Assembly (NCBI GenBank): GCA_963576565.1
Contig: OY755046.1
Span: 55,655,471-55,719,470, forward strand
Length of the DNA: 64,000 bases
Direction of reading: 5' to 3'
DNA from: Aspidapion aeneum
Taxonomy: Eukaryota; Arthropoda; Insecta; Coleoptera; Brentidae
Below, one piece after another: positions 11,621 to 24,600 of this stretch. A model generated the notes under the pieces. It ran no database searches, was not told the origin of the DNA, and was given only the letters and a program-made list of their open reading frames with translations. How positions within the stretch are numbered: position 1 is the first letter of the stretch; each line of letters begins with the position of its first letter. Made by a program: the position numbers and the translations under genes.

Positions 11621-11707
11621 CCTCTAAAAAGCAAAGACATATAAACCTTTTTGAAATCAGAGCAACTTTCTTTTTCTTCTTTTTGACACGATCACCATAG
11701 TTCACAC
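11621..11707 (+). repeat. Isolated diverged relative of the 103-bp satellite monomer
   Basis: GCAAAGACATATAAACC, TTTTTGAAATCAGAGCAACT, a T-rich run and GATCACCATAGTTCACAC occur in the order and spacing of the satellite monomer at 26.8-55.6 kb, with about one base in five or six changed. It is a single copy, about 15 kb from the array, and is followed directly by hairpin elements. Confidence 0.75.
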
Positions 11708-11775
11708 TAGTGTCCCTAAATATTTTGACAGTTTTTGCTTTAAAAAAAAATCTCTCAAAATATTTATGGACACTA
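11708..11775. mobile_element. Minimal hAT-like hairpin element, 68 bp
   Basis: Inverted arms TAGTGTCCCTAAATATTTTG and CAAAATATTTATGGACACTA with a short A/T-rich spacer. The flanks GTTCACAC and GCTCACAG match at 6 of 8 positions, as an aged 8-bp target duplication would. Confidence 0.6.
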
Positions 11776-11794
11776 GCTCACAGTTAGTGTCAAT

Positions 11795-11858
11795 TAGAGT
11801 CCCTGTATGTTATCATATTTGGATATATATCCAAATATGCCAACATACAGGGACTCTA
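11795..11858. mobile_element. Minimal hAT-like hairpin element, 64 bp
   Basis: Arms TAGAGTCCCTGTATGTTATC and GCCAACATACAGGGACTCTA form a nearly perfect hairpin with ATATTTGGATAT in the middle. The perfect 8-bp direct repeat GTGTCAAT flanks it (11787-11794 and 11859-11866). The termini are shared with the 11469-11522 element. Confidence 0.8.
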
Positions 11859-12008
11859 GTGTCAATAAACATCAATTACAAAGCAAACGGCCTGCATCCA
11901 AATAAAGAAGTTCCAAATTATTGCGAATTGTTCAAAGAATATGAATATGGTATTTCTGTATGTTAAACATAGAGTTTTGTCAAAAAATGCAATTTTTCTA
12001 GTCGAAAG

Positions 12009-12070
12009 TAGGGTCACTGCATCACAAAGACGTAGTGTCTTCGCCAGGCTTACAGGATGCAGTGACCCTA
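12009..12070. mobile_element. Minimal hAT-like hairpin element, 62 bp
   Basis: Ends TAGGGTCACTGCATC and GATGCAGTGACCCTA. The flanks GTCGAAAG (12001-12008) and TTCGAAAG (12071-12078) match at 7 of 8 positions. A relative with the same arms and a shared CGCCAGGCTT core is at 21511-21559. Confidence 0.75.
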
Positions 12071-12078
12071 TTCGAAAG

Positions 12079-12646
12079 ATGTGATTATGCCTCATAGCGG
12101 ATAATACAGAAACAAAAATATTTTAGGTAAATTCTGAAGGGTCGATTTTGTTATAAAAAAAATTCCCGAAGTCGTAGTGTAGTATATAGTTTCTGAGATA
12201 AATTCGACTGTCATCCCTAATGGGACACCCTGTATATGTAAATAAGTTGTAGCTTTTAATGTTGTCTTTTTTTGTAGGTTCATCTCATAACAGACGTCTA
12301 GAATAAACGAGAATCTCTTGAAAAAAAATTAAAAGATCAGATCTAACAATAGGACCTCATTACAATACACAATAATTGTAATGTAAAATTTATACAAAAA
12401 CTTTGTGTATTCAATACCATACTAAACTGTGTGTGTGTGTGCGCATACATTTATACCTAAATGATTTCTGAGAAAACCATTTTTTTCTGTTTTTAAATAA
12501 TAAAAAATTTAAAAAAAAACACACAATATAACTTAATTTTGAAGCTTTAAAAAAAAATTACTTCTTAACGTATTGTAACTAGTCAAAATCCCAGTTTGTT
12601 TTTTCCAAGAATTTTTGACTAAGACTTTTTTTAAAATTATCAAAAA
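12079..12646. other. Upstream flank of the protease gene
   Basis: AT-rich DNA before the first coding exon, containing a short GT microsatellite near 12430. A promoter should lie here or further upstream, but no core element stands out. Confidence 0.35.
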
Positions 12647-15600
12647 ATGTATATTCTTCAAAAATACACCCTAATATTCTTTGCCCTTCAACTCCTACAC
12701 TCTGTGACAACTCTTCGTGCACGTTATCAGTTGATACAAATTCAAAACCAAGATGGTAGTAGTCCATGTCCGGAGATTTTTGAGTATAGACAAGACAACA
12801 GGGGACAACTCTACGGAAGTGTCAAGGTCCATCATTCTGGACAGGACGGGAAGATTCAGTTGGACATTGGGTTGAGTGTTGGCAACCCTGTTGAGGTTAG
12901 TATTAGTCAAATACCTTAGAGCATAAATACTAGTTCAAAAAACCGAAGCAGTCATAGCTTGCTTTGGAAACAATGGCACACAGCTGCTGTGTGGGTGGAT
13001 GCCATATTTGATGGTTATTTACATTTTGCGGTGTTTTGCGTTTTTCATGTAAAATGTATTTTTTTTCTACAAAAAATGGGAAATAATTCACGTAAAACAT
13101 GTGCGGTTTGTGGAAAAATGGGAGTGCTATTACATAGGTAAGTACTTGTATTTTTCTTTAGAATTTGATAATAAAGTTAAAAGTTTAAAAACTTTTCATA
13201 GTGCCACAATAAATCTGCACAATTAGTTTTAGAAAAACTACAATTTTAATTCACAATTTGAAAAATTTTTACCCGATCATGGTTTTTAGAACAAAAATAA
13301 TAGACATAACCTTAAACTTTTGACAATATTTGTCAAATAATGTAGTGACGTAACGGGGTATGTTCCAAAACCACCAAAACTGACGCATGCGCAGTTCACG
13401 AAATCCTGTCTAGCCGATAATTAGAACATTAAGGATTAAAAGGGGTCCTAGCTTCAAGCATCGCGTTTAAAAATGTATTTATACTCTAAGGAGTTTGAGA
13501 TTAGTACACAGTATGTCGATCTATTTTTTAAGTGATAAGTAACAGGCTTAATTTTCGTAAACAGTTTTATTTTGCGAAACTTTTCCGTCTGCGAAAATTC
13601 TTAAAAGTGATTTGTAACAGAGTGCGCCAAGGGCAAGGCCGTCAAAGCATCTAAATTGTAGGACAAACGTTTTTTCTTGTTTGATGTATTTACGAAAATT
13701 CAGTTTGTTACACTCCACTTAAAAAATAGACCTAGTTTTATTATTATTATTTTATTTTTGAATTCTTTGTTTTTCAGTTACACAGAACCAAACAGAAATA
13801 GTAAAAATATCTCCTGAAAGACCACTCAATATCGAGCAGTAACAATTAGTTTTTAAAATTATGATTTTCGTTTTGATTTCAATTTGAAGACTAGTTAGCA
13901 ATCTTGTTTTATCCAAACTATTCACAGAAAATAAGGAACACTCTCTATTTTTATCTATCTCAAAATCACTTTCACTAATCAATCACTTTGATGTGTTAAT
14001 GCAATAACTATTATTTTTATTCTGATTTATATTAGTGAATTATTACAAATGTGTCTAACCGACGAGTTCAAATTTTTCCACTCGTTTGAATCTTCCTATT
14101 AGCTGAATATTATAATGATATAATAATATTTGTTGACATTTTTCAAGGTTATTTTGCAAATCTTTTGATTGATCCTTAAACAGTCCTGTTTTTAAGTCTT
14201 GATCTTTAATACTAGAGGCCTCGAGCATCTTGTAAAATCTTTGGTTTTAGAATCTTTGAATAAGCGTTGGATATCGTAAATCCAGACCGATTAGTTTATA
14301 TTTAACAAAATTGGATCATGTATGGTCAATTTTGAGTGATTTCATATCAGGCCATACCTTTTCCTCGATTTATGCTTAAGGTCCTTTTTTTATCAATAAC
14401 CTTAATTTTTTAACAAGGGTAATTTTGTATCAAGCAACATGCTACAGTATTTATCCTGATTAGAACATGGTATGGGACGGTTGAATATTGCAACTGGAAT
14501 ATCAATATACCTAGTTTGTTTTCTATGGCACTATTAGCGCTGGAAGGTGGGAAATTAACATATACGTAATATTCCGTATATGGAATTGAACTCATAAAAC
14601 ACACGTCTTCATTTTTGAAATTGAAGGATTGTTTCATTCAATTTAATTGAACATATATTTATTTACAGTTTTTTCTTTACACGAATCTAGTTTAATTTTT
14701 TTCCCCTACTACTATGTCGGTTTAGAACGTTTTTCTACGTTGTCCGGCGCCTATTCTCCACCTCCTTTGATCCTGACAATCATCTTCTGTCAGGTTTTTT
14801 GACTCATTGATCTTTGGATTGACTGTTGTCATTGTGGTTTAGGACGCCCTCTTTTTCTGCTCTCTATTGGTTGTCATTGTTCAAGATATTCTTATTGATC
14901 TTTTTATTGCATCCATTTCGACACTTTCCATTTTTGTTTTGGTATTTTTCTGTGCTTTTCACCATTGTTTTATATACGTTAAATTTTACAACTCTCTGCT
15001 CTATAAAATACTGTTAAGACATCTAATAACCTTTTTTGCTTTTACTATTCTTTTTTCCAGTTCTTTACAGTCTGTTCTAATCAAATATGACAACCAAGTA
15101 TACATGCTTATATCATGGAGATATAATTCACTTGATTGGTTTCCAATACATAAGTACTCTGTCTTGTCCACGTCACAAGTGTTTTGGTATTCTTCCATTA
15201 ACTTTCTCATCATAGACTTCATGTCTTCTGTAGTCTTAACTGTAGTGTGTATATGGTAAATCGGTCATTAAGTTGTATTCCCATGCCGTGTACTATACGT
15301 TTCCAGTTTTTTTAGAGCTACTGCGATATATATTTTAAAAAGAGTTGAGTTCCTCGTTGACCGAAAATAATTATATTTTTTATGCATTTTAAAGTACGGA
15401 ATACTTGTTTGCATAGCAGGCCAGTTGCATAGTACATGGTTTTAAAAAAAAAATTGTTTTAGGGGTACAATGGCAAAATAACCCTAGCCTATTCCAAACG
15501 GAAAGTAATAGACGACATCATGAATCAACGACCAGTATTTTACAACGTCAATTTTCCAAAATGGAGCGGAATACCTCCTAGAGTCACCAAGGTCATTGTA

Positions 15601-18600
15601 AATGGTGAGCTGGTATGCCAGGGACCACCCATCCCCAGTAAGTACAACAATCTTTTAAGTTTAACACTCCACATGTGATGATCATTTGTTTTTACCTTCC
15701 TAGCCCGCGCAGCAATGGCTAGAGAAGGCATTATTATCGATAAAAACATTTTTGAGAAAACGTAGAAAATTTGTAATTTGAGTGTATGTGTGTGTGTGTG
15801 TGTGTGTGCGCGCGCGCGCGCGCGCGTCCGGTCCACATTGTACCACTGGACCAATTTTCATAAGATTTTCAAGAAAAATAGTGTTCGACACTGTAACGAG
15901 CTGATTTTGTTCAAAATCCGTTAATACTAACGGAGCATTGTTTGAACATGCACATTCTTTCCATTAATTTGAGTTATAGCCAAAGTAGGAAAAGAGAGAA
16001 AATTGTATATCAGAAGAGATAAAGAAAGTGATGGAAAAAGGCGGAACCTGGAGAAGGAAGGAAACACAATAGAATATACATAAATAGATAAAACTATAAG
16101 AATTATAAAGGAAAATAAAGGAAAAGAAAATAACAGAAATATGAAATGGCCGAGACCGACGGTACATATGAAATCATTAAAATAAAGAATAGGACCGGCA
16201 TAGAAACTAACGTTAAAGAGGATATTCTCAATATCACACAGCTATTCTATACAGAATTATACCAAACAAAAAGGGAACCATCGCGAGAAACCATGGAGAA
16301 ACTTTAAACAAAAATAAAGAACATAAACTCAGAACTACAACCTAAAATAAGCAAAGCGGAAAAAAAATTCAAATCATATGGAAAAGACGGAGTAACGGCA
16401 GAAATGCTGACGTACGGTGGTAAAACTGTAATTAATACCCTTCATATTCTCCTGAATAAAATACAAAAAGAAAAAATAATTCCAAACAACTGAAAAGAAT
16501 CCATAACCATTATTCTACACAGGAAAGGCGATAGAGCACACCTAAAAAACTATCGACCTATTATAACACTCCTCAATGTAGTTATAAGGTTTTCACGAAA
16601 ATATTAACAGATAAAAAAAAAGGTTTTAGTACAGTTGATGACCACCTATTAATCATGAATATGGAGTTCACTTGGAGTGTGCTAATGGGCTAGGAAGGTA
16701 TCAGATCCGTCACAGATCTGTTTTTAATACCATTTTTTTGTGTTTTGGATATTTTATTATACAATATCTTGTATAGTTCTACTTTGTGTATATTATTATA
16801 TTTTTGGGTTTTAGTCAACTTAGTTCCAGTGCTGACTACAATCAACTTACAACACAAGCTCCGTATCGATGTTACACCATTAGTTTCGACTTCCGATCCG
16901 GTACCTGATAACAACGGACCGCTGAATTACAATAATTTGGGCCCTGTTGGACCCCCACCGCACCCTGGAGGGTCATCTCCACCACAAGGTGAAATTTACA
17001 GTATTGTTTAAATAAACCTAACATGTCAAAATTAGTTTCTAACTGTTAAGTTAGAGTTAAAGATATTATTCCTGTAGTTTACTACTTTGGGGTAATATTC
17101 AATATTTTTTATAATCAACATAATTATATAAATAGTTTGGTTTTAATGATTTGTTAAGAGTACTATTATTCTATTTCTGAATTTTGAATTATAAGGCAAT
17201 TATCTTATTTAATTGTGCCTCTACTAGAAAGATTGGTAAATTCTTGTGATTTTTTTTATTGGTCCGATTTTTCTCTATTTTCCTCCTAAAATAAATTCTT
17301 TGTTTGAAACTCGTAGACAGTGATTGAGTAGAAATAAAATTTTGGACTCCCATTGTCTTTATTTATTTTAATTAAAACTGGTTGACTAAAAACTGCATTA
17401 TTCTACATCATAAACACAGCTTCAATAAATTTTTGTTTTCGCCATTGCGACTCCTTATGCAAAACTTTAGCTTCAGACCATTGAATCCTTTGATCATTTG
17501 ACCATGCAGTTTCCGCTAAACCGGATTTTTCAATTTCCCCTAATTGGGTACTTTTTAGATGATCATTTACTCGAACCTGAAGGGGGCGTTTCGTTTCACC
17601 TACATATGACTTACCATACTCACACGGGATTCCTTATTATTTGAGGGATTTTCTCGTTTTGATTTAGGTTAATAACACCCAACGGATTATTATTTTGAGA
17701 ATTTGCTATATTTGCTTTGTTTTTAATTTTAGAGATCGTTGAATTTGTTAATTTTTCGGGATAACCATATTATTACAAATATTTACGAATCTTAAATACA
17801 AACCTCTTATAACTCATTGTTTTGTAGCAACAGAATGATTAGACTTAAAATTTAGGTACTGTCCCTTATGTGTAGGTTTCCTATATACAGTGATTTGAAT
17901 GTTTCTGTCTATTCGTCTTGACAAGAACATCCAAATAATTGTATTACGGAATAATTATTAATAATTATAGGAATTTTTTTGATTTATTACTACCTAAGTA
18001 ATAGAACCATTGCTTAAATATTTTTCACAGAATTCGATATTCGTCAAGAAATTCCGGATTCAAGTTCAGGCGGTTCCTTCGATCCCAAAAATCCGTACAA
18101 TTTTAACCCCCCTGCAAGGAATGGGCAAAATGACAGGCCTGGAGAAGCCTACCCTGGAAACCCGTTCTTTACTGGACTGTCTACTGTCCAACCACCACAA
18201 GGTGGAGACGGTAAGAATTTTAAAATTAAAAACAATTTATGACACTTTCTTTTGGAGCAGAGAAGAAGTTTTTTATCAGCAAAAATTGTTGTAAACTGTG
18301 TCAGACTTTAAACTATTATGTGTCACCAAAATCTTTTGAGATATATGTGAGTTGCATTTTTTATATGGAATTTTAGTTTGAATGGTAATTTTTTTGTCCC
18401 TTCTGTAACGCGGTAGTTTTTGCCATATTACTTATGCAAAATCTATTAAATGTGTTAAAATATGACTAAAATAAGATAGCTAGTGAGAAACTGAGTAAAA
18501 AAGTAGGTTTTGTTAAAAAAAGTGCTTTGCAATGACTTTTTTAGGTTTTATTTTTCATGCTTATTAACAGTCAAAATTCCAACCCTTTTAGTCATCAAGG

Positions 18601-21600
18601 ACCAAAACATCGAGAATGCTGAAGCTGCTTCTCCTGAGGTGCCATCTTCAGCATTTAATGAGTTTTTCTTTTTGTAGGTGTCAATGTTAACCCTTTTAAT
18701 CCCCGTACTTCAGAAAAACCTCCGGTAGTAATACAGCCAACAACTACACAAAAAAGCCTGCAAAATTCACCCGGGTAAGAACTAAACCTAACTCACAAAA
18801 CTTATCTTTCTATAATGTTTTCTTAAAACAACACGCCACCTATTGTTTCTTCTTTTTATCACACCTTTATCTTTGCGTCTTTTCAAACGATCCATTTTTC
18901 TTTCAAGAAAAATATTTTGAGTGCTTTTACGTCAAATGTTTTAACTATCTCTGGAAACTCTTCATGTCAATTTTCTTTTTATTCTTCAGGACCTAAGGTA
19001 GCTTCTCAGTCTTAGTTTATCTTTCCAGACTTTTCTTTTTCTTCTACGTTGCCAGAATATGCCCTTCTTGCCACACCTTAGTACTATCCCTCTGCACTTA
19101 CATTCCATGTGCACGTAGCTCATTGGGCCTTTGTGTTGCCTTAATAATATCCAGTATGTCAGCCCATTTGACCAAGTGCAGTTCTTCTTTCTCAGATTTG
19201 ATGCCTCGAGTGCCAGTTGCCTCATCCGTAAGTAGGCCTCACGTTCTGTCACGAGGTATCGTGATGATTCTTCTTTCGGTTCAGAGGCTGGGCAGAGAGT
19301 TTGTTTTCGACTCCTATATGTGTTAAGTGCTTCCTTAATGCATTGTGCGCAGTTTTCTTATCATCAGTCAAGCGTCTTTTCGTGTCCGTCCCAACAACCA
19401 TCTAAGTCTGATGGCTTTTGGTCGGGCTATAAATTCTCTAGTTTGTCTGCAACCTGTTCCTGTTTCCCAGGAATTTGTCTGCACTTGCCATTTGGTTTAC
19501 ACCTAACACACATCTTGCCAGGCTACAGTATTTAGTTTAACTTGTTTTTGTTATGTACAAATAAATACGCATCATGCATACTCATTTTATTTATATGTTT
19601 TTTTTTCTGCATTGACAGACCTTTTATTCCAAAAGCGTCCTACACAGAAACTTGCGGAAGACCCCTTTCAACTAATCAACTGGTGTTACATGGCAACAGT
19701 GTGCCTCGAGGGGCTTATCCTTGGCTAGTAGCATTGTTCGTCATCAAAATTACTGGGCTTAACTATGTTTGCAGCGGATCTTTGATTTCCAACAGACATA
19801 TAGTTACTGGTAAGTGAATAATATAAAATAAAGTTAAATAACACAAGAAATTAATTAATTTTGCTTCCAGATATAACCTCGCTTTATTCGCGTTGAATTG
19901 GAATTTGATTTAGGATTAACCAAATAAAATTTTGTAACAACGGCAACACAGCATCTAGTGGGAAGCTTCTAAAGCTTTGTACGTGACTCCCTGAACAGGC
20001 TCTTTCTGTTTCTTGTAAGTCTTTGGTAGATACCAAGACATAACCAAATGACTGAATTTAACTTGGTCGTTTTTAAGTTGCAATAATAAGATTTTCATAA
20101 TTTTTTAGCTGTCATTGAAAGTATTTATGGCTAGGTATGTAATGCAATTGTATTTATTTGATTTAGCTGCCCATTGTGTCAAAACCGATGCCAAAAAGTA
20201 CAAAGCTAGTGAACTGCTTTGCATCTTGGGCAAGTTGAACATTCAAAAATGGGTGCCGACCACAGGGGAGAAAATGCTAGAACCAGAAAGTGTGATTGTA
20301 CATCCAGGTAGGATTTTAATGTTCAAAAATTTTTTTCTGTTATAATACTTTTATTTGTTTCATATCATTTTTATTTGCTTTTCTTCTGTTTTCTTGTTTC
20401 CATGTCAACCATCTCGAGGATATTAAACACCCTAGTAGTAATAGTAATAGGATGGAGTAGGCTCTAGGCCTGGCGACAAGGTACATGAAGCGCCCTTTTT
20501 GCCAACCCCCGGACATCCCCCCTACTGCGTCCTTCATTCGATAAGGAATCTGCCCGTTTCTGTACAAAGGCCAGAATATCGGGCCACCTCAGATTTAGAA
20601 GGTCCTCCGTCTCAAAGGCTTCCTCTTCGAATAGCTCTCTTTTTGCCTCCTTGTATGCTTCACATGATGAGAGAAAATGCGCCAAGGTCTCGTCCTCGGC
20701 CCAACATCGCGCGCACGTCGCGTCCTCCTTCACTCTGATCTTTGCCAAGTGTCCTTGTAGGACGCAGTGTCTGGTTAGGACTCCCACTATGGCTCTCACC
20801 TCTCCGTGTTCTACGGAGCAACCAGTCCCCAACACTTACTGTATTCCTTCGCCTATCTGGCGTTTCCTGTGTTGGTTAGGTTAGGGCCTACTTCATTTGC
20901 CCTCTTGTGAGCCCCAGGAAAGGTACTGGCTCGACGCATTTCCGCCGGGATCCATCCGTGCGAGTTCGTCCTCTTTCTCATTTCCTGGGACTCCCATGTG
21001 GCCTGGGACCCATACGAGCTCCACCTATCTTACTCCGGCCAACTCCTGAAGTCCATCCGCGCACTCCTGCACCAAACCTCGCTGACATGGTTGCTTTCCA
21101 CAGTGCTTTCAGCGCAGCTTGACTGTCTGAACAGATGAAGAGGCGCTTTCCTGTTTCGTTCCGAATTTCTTCCTCCCATGTTACCGCCAGTATAGCGTAA
21201 ACCTGCGCCGGGAAGACTGTTGCATTGGATCCCATCGAGTAGCTTTTTCCAATACCCTTGCTTTCCACGTAAACTCCTGCACCGGTCGAATTCCCCTCTG
21301 TTAGTCTGGATCCGTCTGTATGACATCGCTAAGGAATTCAACCCCGTCCTTTTTCCATGCATCTCCTGGCGGCATGGTTACACGGTATCTCCTTTTCTCT
21401 TAACCGCTTTTCTGGAATCGGTAGCCCGTACGTCGATAGAGATTAAACACCCTAGCTTTTAAAACATATATCTCTGAAACCGCGAGAGGGCGCCATCTAC
21501 TTGCTGTATGTAGGGTCACTGCATCCTGGACGCCAGGCTTTCAGGATGCAGTGACCCTAGTGTTGCCACTTTGGCCGCTAAAACAGAAGTTTTATTTAAT

Positions 21601-24600
21601 TACTGCACCTTATAATTGTTTGTTTTTTTGTTAGATTACCAACCAGGTACCTCTGACGCAGATATCGCCGTCCTGATTTTGCCAGAAACAATTGAATTTA
21701 ATAGTTTTATCCTTCCTGTATGCCTGTGGAGCGGCAATGATGACTTGAATGAGGTTGTGGGTCAAAAAGGAACTGTTTTGGGGTAAGTAAAACTCAAATA
21801 ACTAAAAGTTCTTCTTATACTATCCTTTGTTTGTGTTTGTAACATCTAATTTTATTTCCTTATGGAATGACCATTTTATTTCTTTATATTCTTTGTATTT
21901 TTTTATATTGTTTGTTTTTATTTTATATTTTTCTTTCTTGAAGTGTAAACTTCTTTAGGCGCGTTTAGCACTTTTTGTGGGTACTGAATTGAACTGAGCA
22001 GTCACGCTCGGCTATGTAACGCTCATTCTGGTGAAGTCGGCTCGACTCGACTAACTGTGAGAGGAACAGTCAGCAGAGCGATATGATGATGCAGATGAAG
22101 GCCACTCTGAGCAAAATTTACCAGAGTAATTTATACCCAATTATAATTATGTAAATGTTATTACTTTGTATATTACTTTGTCAATATACAACGCAAAAAA
22201 TCTTGTATTTCGTATAATTAATATCGCTTTGTTAAAGTTTACACTTCTGCCGTGTGGTCTTACGCACACACAATTTTTTTTACTGGGTTTTAAGCATTCG
22301 AAAATTATCAATTTAAAAAAATAATTAATAATAAAATAGAAAATTAAAAAACAATAAAAAAATTAATTAAGTAAAATATTAAGTGTGATAAGTACATGCT
22401 TCAAAGGGAATTTTATGCTGATTTCAAAAATCAAATAAAAAGGTTTATTCTATAAGAAAAATACCAACTCTATGTTTAATAACTCAAAAACTAAAAATGA
22501 CAAGTGAAATTTAATTTGATAGTTAGCTTATTTATTAAAAAAATCTGTAAAAAAACAATTTGCACCAAAATAAAATTTTCATGCAGATATCTGGTCTTTA
22601 ATTTTTACTCTAGCAGTTTCATTCTAACCCTACCCTAATGTCTCTTATCTCGACATCTACTTTCTTAATTTTACCAATATTCTATTGTCTTTTTTATAAT
22701 ATAGGTGGGGTAAAGATGAAACAGGCGAAGTAAGCACTGCTGAACCTCGACAGATAAATTTGCCTATAGTCACTCAGGAGCAGTGCCTCAGAAGTGGTAT
22801 CCAGTTTCAGTATATCACCTCCAATCGAACATTTTGTGCTGGTAAGTCTTCCATCCAACATAATTTTTTTGCAACAAAAAAAAACAGGTTTGAATCATGA
22901 AAAAGGGTTTTGCTGTTTTTTCGTGCCTTTTGAAGAAACAGAACATTTTTCGCTAGATAACTGTTTTATGAATTTTTAAACAAAATAAATAGTAGGGTTT
23001 GGTCCTCAAAAAATTTGCTGATTTCTTTGAACTTCTATTTTTCCGTGAGCTTTTCTTAGGAAACTAACACCAGTATTTACTAAGATGGTTTAGGATTTAA
23101 GTTTAGGTTTAGGTTTAACTTTTAGTTTAACTTTTGTGAAATGTTTTAACTGAATTTCTTTCAAACTTAATAAAAGTTAATGGAATTTTGGACTAATTAT
23201 AACTACATAGATTATATTGCAATGGAAAAAAAACGGTTTAAATAAATATCAGCAAGGATTTCGTAACAAAATGGAAAAAACGGAAAAGAAATGGTTTAAA
23301 CTATAGGTTTAAGTTGTAGGGAACAAGGTTTAAGTCAAAATGCAGCGATATTTAAGTGAATTACTTACATTTTTCAATTTACAGTTACTTCCCAAACTTG
23401 ACATTGTCGGAAAATGTGTTCTAATTTCGTAATTTTTATTATATAATTGCACAAACAAAGCGAAACTGAAAAATAAATTTTTAAATTTATTAAAATGAGG
23501 TAAAAGTGACTTGACTGACACTGGCTGGACTAAGTACTGGGATTGTCATCTGCTGTCATCTCGGTGCACGTACATCTTAAATATATCTGTATGACTAGAG
23601 CGTATTAAAACCATGAATGGAAAATGACTGCTACAATAAATAAATAAATAAATAAAAACATTTTTTATTATATTAATTTAAAGATTATTTGCAAATAAAC
23701 AAATCGCGTGTGAGTTTATTTGGATTTTAATCTGAAGATCGTTTTTTTTACTTTCCTCGTCAAGGCAAATATCGTTTAAAAGCTACATGCTAAAATATAA
23801 AAGAGATATGAGAATTTAGTACTAAACGGTTTATCCAGCCTTGTGTACATTGCCCTAAAAAACTCTCTCTAATAGTTAATTGAAGCTAAAAATCGTATAA
23901 AATTTTGTCATTTCGTTCCTAAATATGACCAAATTTTACATTTTTAACAAATAAATTAACAAAAACGTGATTGTTTTCAAGTTACAAGGAGATAAACCAC
24001 CCACCGGGGGTAGTTTAAAATTTAGGACGATTTTTAGTCGGAATCCCTTGACCTAGGGGTTTAAAGTGACGTAGTAGTCTAAATTAGACAGTTGTAGAAA
24101 AATCAGTTTTCCATGTTTTCTTCTTTTTTCCGCTCTATGGTCCATTTCAAGAACAAATCGTCTTAAATTTCAATTTGTAGGACATTTTATCGTCCGTACA
24201 GGTAAAAATACCAAATCAATTGCGGCCTGTTTCGGCAAAAAATCAATTTTTCCAAATCAATGCACATTTAAATTTTAAACCTTAAACTGAAACCAAAACC
24301 TAGACTAAAACTTACGCCTTAGTAAATACTGGTGTAAGAGTTTTTCGCAATAATTTATGAATTTCTAGAATTCAAACTTTTGCGAAGTTGAGAGACCATC
24401 AAGAGATTAAAATTGATTTTATTTTCTGTTTCTTATTTTGTCTAAAATCATTTTGAGCTATTGGCTGTGGAATAAGTTAGCCGAATATAAATTTTATAGA
24501 AATTCAGCGATCCTGAAAACTTTTCTAAAAACAAGTCGCTGTATTGCCATAATTTATTAACCGCTTAATTATTGCTAAAAGTTTCCATTTACTGGAATTT

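Noticed and set aside
14826..15259. Plus-strand hydrophobic frames resembling a membrane protein
   Set aside because: They are antisense to a LINE reverse transcriptase fragment that is recognisable on the minus strand; T-rich DNA gives Phe/Leu-rich shadows.
15540..15891. Minus-strand frames over exon 2 and the TG/CG repeat
   Set aside because: They overlap the protease exon and a microsatellite; low-complexity His/Thr and Ala/Arg runs result from the dinucleotide repeat.
20868..20886. Telomere-like GGTTAGGTTAGGG
   Set aside because: Only two TTAGG units, inside a LINE remnant; not an array.
23090..23140. TTTAGG-type telomeric repeat
   Set aside because: Irregular and embedded in the arm of an inverted-repeat element.
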